The position numbers and the translations under genes were made by a program. The notes under the pieces are model-generated. The model was not told the DNA's origin. It saw nothing but the letters and a program-made list of their open reading frames with translations, and ran no database searches. Positions 4,962 through 7,642 of a DNA stretch of 7,642 nt are shown here, in pieces; within the stretch, counting starts at the first letter, position 1; each line of letters begins with the position of its first letter. The DNA comes from Candidatus Pacearchaeota archaeon (GTDB taxonomy: Archaea > Nanoarchaeota > Nanoarchaeia > Pacearchaeales > GW2011-AR1): positions 1-7,642 of the forward strand of contig JALOBN010000088.1 in the NCBI GenBank assembly GCA_023228245.1, given 5' to 3'.

Positions 4962-6578
4962 TCATAGCTCGTTCCTGGCATCATTGTTGTACCCCTCCAC
5001 CTTCCACCACTTGCCGTCTTTTTTTACGGTAATTGTTTTAGTATAGTCTAATATAGTAGAACTTGCAAGCAAATTCCCGAGAGCATCTTGTACCGATACC
5101 CTACCTTTAGACTTACCGAACCTCTCTGCCCACCACCTTTGGGCTTTGTTGCCCATTTCCCCAGAATGGTCAAGACATACCCACTCATTATAAGTAGCCA
5201 TGCCCGAACGGTACTTTACACACAAGCTATCTGGGCTGCCTTCCTTGCAATGTCTACGAACGTACACGGCGTCTACTTTAACTGTCATTGGCTCGTTTGA
5301 CAGTATACTTTTGCTAGACGCTTTGTCGGCATGCATACGCCTCTCACGCTCGACTTGTTCCAGGCGTTCTACTTCTTGTTTTGGGATAGTCCACCCGCAC
5401 GACGGGCATACTCTCGTAGCTCTGGAGAAAGATTCTCGGCAATCGAAACAAGTCGCCATAGCAGTTTGCAGACCTGCTCCGACAAGATCAATCGGACCAT
5501 GTTCGTCAATGCAATGCCCAAAATCAAGAACAAGACAATCGGATTTACTTGGATGTACTCTAAGTCCGCGCCCGACCATTTGGCTGTACAAACCAGGGCT
5601 AAGGGTGGGACGCAAGAGTACAATACAGTCGATATGTGGTGCATCGAATCCCTCTGTTAAAACATTTACATTACACACGGCCCGCAACGAGCCGTTCCTG
5701 AAATCCTTAATTAGTCGATCTCTATCTGCATCGCTCGTCTTTCCCGTGAGATACGGAGCATAGATTCCGTTTCGTCTAAGAGCTTCTGATACGCTTTTAC
5801 AGTGTTCAATATCAACGCAAAAGAAGACAATATGTTTTCGTGACTCAGCGTTAATAATCGCAACTGCCTCGTGCACCGCTTTATCAATAATGTCTTTTCG
5901 GTTAGTAGCTGCCGAGAGACTGTTGGTGATATAATCTCCTCTAGGATTGCGGCTAACTTCGGATAGGTCTGGTTGGCAGCAGCCCACCTTGCTTCTAAGT
6001 CGGCATAGGTATCCTTGGTCAATGAGGTCTGTGATTTTTGCTTCATAGCATATCTCGTTAAGTATGTGGTTTGGGTGACAAATTGGTCCGCAAGCCATTC
6101 TAAACGGCGTGGCGGTCCAGCCTACGATTCTAAGATGCTTGCTAAATCGTTGAGATTCTTTAAGAAACTTTCGATATTTGCCTTCGCCCGAAGGAGGTAT
6201 TCGGTGTGCTTCATCGACGAAGCAAAAATCCCAGGGTTGAAACTCTCCGCTACGCTTATAGATTGAGTCAATCGACGCGAAGAGGATACTAGACTCATAG
6301 TCTTTTCTTCCAAGTCCTGCACTGAAAATTCCAATATCAGCTTTAGGGTAGTATTTTCGCAATTTGTCGGCATTTTGTTCTACCAATTCCTTTCTATGGG
6401 CTAAGATGCACCCGCGTACCCAAGGGGCCTCTTCTTTCCATTTAGCTATAAGCCCTGCCATCGTAACTGACTTGCCAGAGCCAGTTGGCAACACAGCACA
6501 GGGATTCCCTTGCTTGTTGCATACAAAACTATGTATGGCATCAATAGCTTCTTGCTGATATGGTCGTAGTTCCATCAT
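4962..6578 (-). CDS. DEAH-box superfamily 2 DNA helicase with C-terminal zinc ribbon
   Basis: This 538-aa helicase has the SF2 set in order: LRPYQQEAI (4-12), Walker A PTGSGKS (31-37), AHRKEL (60-65, motif Ia), DEAH (122-125), TATPFR (155-160, motif III), TGKT (278-281), VLTEGFDAP (306-314, motif V) and QMVGRGLR (333-340, motif VI). It resembles the helicase part of type III restriction enzymes and the stand-alone phage helicases of that group. A four-cysteine ribbon follows at C377, C380, C391 and C394. The last 120 residues (WAERFGKSKGR ... GKWWKVEGYN) seem to form a small nucleic-acid-binding tail. It should remodel duplex or branched DNA in replication or recombination. ATGATG offers two starts; the first overlaps the previous stop and has a weak AGG. 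No methylase or nuclease domain is present, so it is not a restriction subunit. Confidence 0.92.
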   Translation of the reverse strand: MMELRPYQQEAIDAIHSFVCNKQGNPCAVLPTGSGKSVTMAGLIAKWKEEAPWVRGCILAHRKELVEQNADKLRKYYPKADIGIFSAGLGRKDYESSILFASIDSIYKRSGEFQPWDFCFVDEAHRIPPSGEGKYRKFLKESQRFSKHLRIVGWTATPFRMACGPICHPNHILNEICYEAKITDLIDQGYLCRLRSKVGCCQPDLSEVSRNPRGDYITNSLSAATNRKDIIDKAVHEAVAIINAESRKHIVFFCVDIEHCKSVSEALRRNGIYAPYLTGKTSDADRDRLIKDFRNGSLRAVCNVNVLTEGFDAPHIDCIVLLRPTLSPGLYSQMVGRGLRVHPSKSDCLVLDFGHCIDEHGPIDLVGAGLQTAMATCFDCRESFSRATRVCPSCGWTIPKQEVERLEQVERERRMHADKASSKSILSNEPMTVKVDAVYVRRHCKEGSPDSLCVKYRSGMATYNEWVCLDHSGEMGNKAQRWWAERFGKSKGRVSVQDALGNLLASSTILDYTKTITVKKDGKWWKVEGYNNDARNEL

Positions 6579-6766
6579 GCAAGCCTAATATCAACCTCTA
6601 CCTCTACTGGTTCGTCATCGTCTTTTTGATACTCGGCAGCCTCTTTGTCGAATATAGCAGCCTTGTTTATATCCTTAGAGTAACGAGACTCATAATCCTC
6701 AAAACTAGTTGGCTCTAACTTAACAAAAAACCCCTTGCATTCATTAAACAGCACGTAACGCTTCAT
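6575..6766 (-). CDS. Hypothetical acidic phage protein, 63 aa
   Basis: I do not recognise it. The protein starts with a short beta-like stretch (KRYVLFNECKGFFVKLEP), then is charged, with a strongly acidic C-terminus (KDDDEPVEVEVDIRLA). There is no membrane segment or enzymatic motif. A perfect GGAGG lies seven bases before the ATG, and both ends overlap neighbours as ATGA, which makes a real gene very likely. Small acidic proteins in phage replication operons can be regulators or mimics of DNA, but nothing in this sequence shows that. Confidence 0.7.
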   Translation of the reverse strand: MKRYVLFNECKGFFVKLEPTSFEDYESRYSKDINKAAIFDKEAAEYQKDDDEPVEVEVDIRLA

Positions 6767-7077
6767 TTGACCGCCTCCAGAGGTATATTTAGCTTACTGG
6801 ACACAATTTGCCTCATATCTTCTAGGTGGCGTGTTACTGCACCTATCTGACCTACAGAACCTTCTCCATCTGACGGACGGATACCGGATTTCCACAATGA
6901 ATCCATGAGGTCTACGCATTCTTGGGCTGTTAGCATGGCAACAGGCGACATAAACTCGTAAAAGTTGGCCTCTAAAAAATCAATTTTGCTTGCTACAAGT
7001 ACCTTATCTGATTCTTGCCGATCTATGTGAAGCTCATAGCCTCTGCGACTGGGATTATTAAAAATGGTAAGATTCAT
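6763..7077 (-). CDS. Conserved phage hypothetical protein, 104 aa
   Basis: The C-terminal half carries LMDSLWKSGIRPSDGEGSVG (about 57-76) followed by GAVTRHLEDMRQIV. I recognise this pattern from many tailed-phage proteins of unknown function encoded near replication and recombination genes: LMD, LW, GxRP, GxGSxG and a final HLEDMR. No catalytic role is known to me. The N-terminal half (TIFNNPSRRGYELHID, then VASKIDFLEAN) is beta-rich. GAGG lies four bases before the ATG, which overlaps the exonuclease stop as ATGA. The 3' end overlaps the next start the same way. It is probably a cofactor or regulator expressed together with the nuclease and helicase. Confidence 0.75.
   Translation of the reverse strand: MNLTIFNNPSRRGYELHIDRQESDKVLVASKIDFLEANFYEFMSPVAMLTAQECVDLMDSLWKSGIRPSDGEGSVGQIGAVTRHLEDMRQIVSSKLNIPLEAVK
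6774..6778 (-). promoter_or_regulatory. Strong ribosome binding site of the acidic 63-aa gene
   Basis: GGAGG with a seven-base spacer before the ATG at 6766 is the best Shine-Dalgarno match in the window. It lies inside the last codons of the 104-aa gene, so this small protein may be made in quantity. Confidence 0.75.
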
Positions 7078-7642
7078 AGTTCCTCTCTTGTCCTTTCCAT
7101 CAATTCTTTAGTCGAGTAGCAGAATCCGCCATGTTGCCACTCTTTGCCGTCATCCTTATTCTTAAAGCATATCATGCCATCCGTGTAATCAGTCGGCTCG
7201 GCATAAGGAAACAATCCAGGTAGACAAAGATGATCGGCACATGGAGTCCTATTTAACGTGACGCCTTTATCTTTCTCGCACTGCCATGAGGCTGGGTTAT
7301 CATCATCGTATTCCAGTATCGGCGTTGCGTAGCAGCATTGCCTGCAACTAATCACAGGCAACGGCAACGCTTTCTCGCAACCCCAGCAAATATCGCGTGC
7401 GTCACACCATTTACACTCATAGTAGTCTGGTCGGTCTGTTACCCTTGGTGGCGGTTCCGTAGCTGTAATAATGTTTTTAGCACGATAGACTAGATCAAGT
7501 GCTTCTTCCTTGTTGTAGTGTACTCTCTGTGCGTACAGCGACTCATCATTTTTATTCACGGCCAGATATAACGCCCTAGTCATGCCCGAATAGTGCATAT
7601 AACATTGGCATTGGCAGTAATGTTGTGGTTTTGCTGCCTTAA
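7074..7642 (-). CDS. PD-(D/E)XK (Cas4/RecB-like) exonuclease, C-terminal part, with cysteine-rich tail; 5' end outside the window
   Basis: The frame is open to the right edge, so the ATG at 7598 is almost certainly internal; 188 residues are visible. Just before that ATG the translation reads QHYCQCQCYMHYSG, containing the QxxxY motif of Cas4/AddB-type nucleases (Q at 7611-7613, Y at 7599-7601). It continues as RALYLAVNKNDESLYAQRV, PPPRV, and the cluster CKWCDARDIC (C-x2-C-x5-C), which in this family binds an Fe-S cluster or zinc. The catalytic PD and ExK residues would lie beyond the edge. A second cysteine region follows (CEKALPLPVISCRQCC, WQCEKD, PCADHLCLPGLFPY), which I recognise from phage nucleases or small stand-alone phage proteins. 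The enzyme would degrade DNA ends for recombination, perhaps with the SF2 helicase downstream. No cas1 or cas2 is visible. Confidence 0.85.
   Translation of the reverse strand, partial: KAAKPQHYCQCQCYMHYSGMTRALYLAVNKNDESLYAQRVHYNKEEALDLVYRAKNIITATEPPPRVTDRPDYYECKWCDARDICWGCEKALPLPVISCRQCCYATPILEYDDDNPASWQCEKDKGVTLNRTPCADHLCLPGLFPYAEPTDYTDGMICFKNKDDGKEWQHGGFCYSTKELMERTREEL

Noticed and set aside
4940..4965. Programmed -1 frameshift joining the ATGA start to the cysteine frame
   Set aside because: No X-XXY-YYZ slippery heptamer is in the right frame and no downstream pseudoknot is evident; a lost base or an internal start is simpler.
5200..5763. 187-codon open frame on the plus strand
   Set aside because: It lies opposite the well-supported SF2 helicase, has no family motif, and no other plus-strand gene exists here. 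It is a shadow of the coding strand.
5711..6046. 111-codon minus-strand frame inside the helicase
   Set aside because: It is nested in a continuous helicase frame with conserved motifs on both sides; no sign that it is translated.
4962..6578. Helicase as part of a type III restriction system
   Set aside because: The core is similar, but there is no methylase gene and no C-terminal endonuclease domain; the setting is phage replication.
7074..7642. Cas4 of a CRISPR adaptation module
   Set aside because: No cas1, cas2 or repeat array is present, the cysteine-rich tail is phage-like, and the neighbours are phage recombination genes.

Overview
The window is a compact stretch of a tailed double-stranded DNA bacteriophage genome, or a prophage or metagenomic contig of one. 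All thirteen genes I can support lie on the minus strand, so transcription runs from the right edge to the left. Almost every junction is a 1-14 bp overlap, mostly ATGA, and there is no intergenic gap longer than about ten bases. The content is a DNA replication/recombination module: a PD-(D/E)XK exonuclease, an SF2 helicase, a primase-polymerase/helicase, a RusA resolvase, a metallophosphoesterase, a DNA-binding protein, a homing endonuclease and a dNTP-diphosphohydrolase-like protein. There are no tRNAs, rRNAs, CRISPR arrays, insertion sequences, or recognisable promoters or terminators. The host cannot be named from the sequence.

Right part, in transcription order. First comes the C-terminal part of a Cas4/RecB-like nuclease with an extra cysteine-rich tail, whose 5' end is beyond the window. 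It is followed by a conserved 104-aa phage protein, a 63-aa acidic orphan, and a 538-aa DEAH-box SF2 helicase with a zinc ribbon after its helicase core. Next is a very small zinc-ribbon-like gene whose frame looks broken near its start, then a 63-aa orphan.

Centre and left. A 733-aa protein carries a primase-polymerase domain, a PriCT-like segment, a P-loop ATPase and a C-terminal winged-helix-like region. After it come RusA, a calcineurin-like metallophosphoesterase, a winged HTH protein, a LAGLIDADG homing endonuclease, a protein related to the N-terminal domain of phage dATP/dGTP diphosphohydrolases (DUF5664-like), and the first nine codons of one more gene.

How they fit together (inference). 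The 733-aa protein would prime and unwind the phage DNA. The SF2 helicase and PD-(D/E)XK nuclease would process ends or branched intermediates, and RusA would resolve junctions. The diphosphohydrolase-like protein may tune the nucleotide pool. The overlapping genes suggest one polycistronic, translationally coupled unit.

The two most notable observations are these. The homing endonuclease starts with the same N-terminal motif, at the same residue positions, as the diphosphohydrolase-like gene directly downstream. The missed small zinc-ribbon gene sits at an ATGA junction and seems to have lost one base. I see no clearly new defence or mobile system; this is mostly a recognisable phage replication block with a few unusual details.
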